Assembly (NCBI GenBank): GCA_946626395.1
Contig: CAMOUF010000163.1
Location: forward strand, 1-5,319
Source of the DNA: an uncultured Clostridia bacterium
GTDB lineage: Bacteria > Bacillota > Clostridia > Christensenellales > Aristaeellaceae
Direction: 5' to 3'
Length of the DNA stretch: 5,319 nt
Part shown: positions 4,968 through 5,319 of the stretch, piece after piece
Layout: every line of letters begins with the position of its first letter
Position numbering within the stretch: the stretch's first letter is position 1
The notes under the pieces: model-generated
The model's database searches: none
Seen by the model: only the letters and a program-made list of their open reading frames with translations
What the model was told of the DNA's origin: nothing
Made by a program: the position numbers and the translations under genes

Positions 4968-5319
4968 TTATTCTTCTTCTTCCTCGTCCTTCTGCGCGCT
5001 TTCGATGATCTTCTTAGCGGCGTCGGCAGGCATTTCTTCGTAGCGTTCAAAGTTCATGGTGAAGGAACCGCGGGCCTGGGTCATAGAGCGCAGGTCGGTG
5101 GCGTATTTGAACATTTCACCCATGGGGGCTTCGGCGGTCACCCGCTGCATACCGTCCACCTGGTCCATGCCCATGATGCGGCCGCGGCGCTTGTTCATGT
5201 CGCCCATGATATCGCCCATGTATTCATCGGGAATCATCATTTCGACGTGGAGGATGGGCTCCAGCAGCACGGGGGAAGCATCGGTGCAGCCTTTCTTGTA
5301 GGCGATGCGGGCAGCGGTC
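4968..5319 (-). CDS. fusA: Elongation factor G, C-terminal part (5' end outside the window)
   Basis: The frame runs in from the right edge and ends with TAA at 4968-4970. The visible 116 residues begin TAARIAYKKGC and cover the end of domain IV and all of domain V of the ribosomal translocase GTPase. Family hallmarks are present: VLLEPI, IPDEYMGD, the N-x-RRGRI-x-GM turn, EMFKYATDLRS, and TQ-x-RG-SFTM with a following Y-E. The GTPase domain lies outside the window. The YATDLRSMTQ-x-RGSF wording is closer to the second EF-G type (EF-G2) found in many Clostridia than to the usual YAT-x-LRS-x-TQGRG of housekeeping FusA, so it could be a paralog. The tail KDEEEEE is unusually acidic. The GTG at 5268-5270 is an internal Val, not a start. 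In the cell it would act in the cytoplasm on the ribosome during translocation, or recycling if a paralog. Confidence 0.95.
   Translation of the reverse strand, partial: TAARIAYKKGCTDASPVLLEPILHVEMMIPDEYMGDIMGDMNKRRGRIMGMDQVDGMQRVTAEAPMGEMFKYATDLRSMTQARGSFTMNFERYEEMPADAAKKIIESAQKDEEEEE

Noticed and set aside
4723..5050. Minus-strand frames of 81 and 64 codons overlapping the fusA end and the intergenic hairpins
   Set aside because: They overlap EF-G and the coiled-coil gene in other frames and read through both hairpins with no ribosome binding site.

Overview
The window looks like a chromosomal stretch of an anaerobic Firmicutes-type bacterium, probably a gut or rumen Clostridia lineage. 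Four signs point this way: strong AAGGAGG-type ribosome binding sites, a Sec signal ending in ALA-ED typical of these organisms, intrinsic terminators with U-tracts, and an elongation factor G tail of the kind found in Clostridia. The coding DNA is G+C-rich while the promoter regions are A+T-rich. No marker in the window fixes the genus.

Layout, left to right. (1) Positions 3-317, plus strand: the 3' end of, or a very short, alanine/lysine-rich gene of unknown function, carrying a 15-bp tandem repeat. (2) Positions 318-539: a convergent intergenic gap with two hairpins. One is a perfect 22-bp stem behind the plus-strand gene. The other is a classical U-tract terminator for the minus-strand gene. 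(3) Positions 540-3749, minus strand: a 1069-residue secreted or lipid-anchored surface protein. It has a signal peptide, a Pro/Glu-rich stalk, about five beta-sandwich-type domains (three in exact 124-residue register) and, at the C-terminus, two tandem 80-residue helical units that resemble the lysozyme-inhibitor LprI (DUF1311) fold. (4) Positions 3750-3977: an A+T-rich intergenic region with an extended -10 promoter for the surface protein and the terminator of the next gene. (5) Positions 3978-4838, minus strand: a 286-residue protein with one N-terminal membrane helix, a long coiled coil and a small C-terminal beta-like domain. (6) Positions 4839-4967: a short gap with two consecutive hairpins, the second a U-tract terminator. 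(7) Positions 4968-5319, minus strand: the C-terminal part of elongation factor G (fusA-like), running off the right edge.

The three minus-strand genes are codirectional, but each is followed by its own terminator, so they are not a tight operon. The surface-protein gene clearly has its own promoter. The coiled-coil gene has no room for a promoter between the fusA terminator and its ribosome binding site, so it may depend on read-through. Both the coiled-coil protein and the large protein are envelope proteins, and a shared envelope role is possible but is only inferred. The most interesting object is the large protein, with its combination of beta-domain repeats and duplicated, cysteine-rich LprI-like units. 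No CRISPR array, tRNA, rRNA, insertion sequence or clear mobile element was seen.
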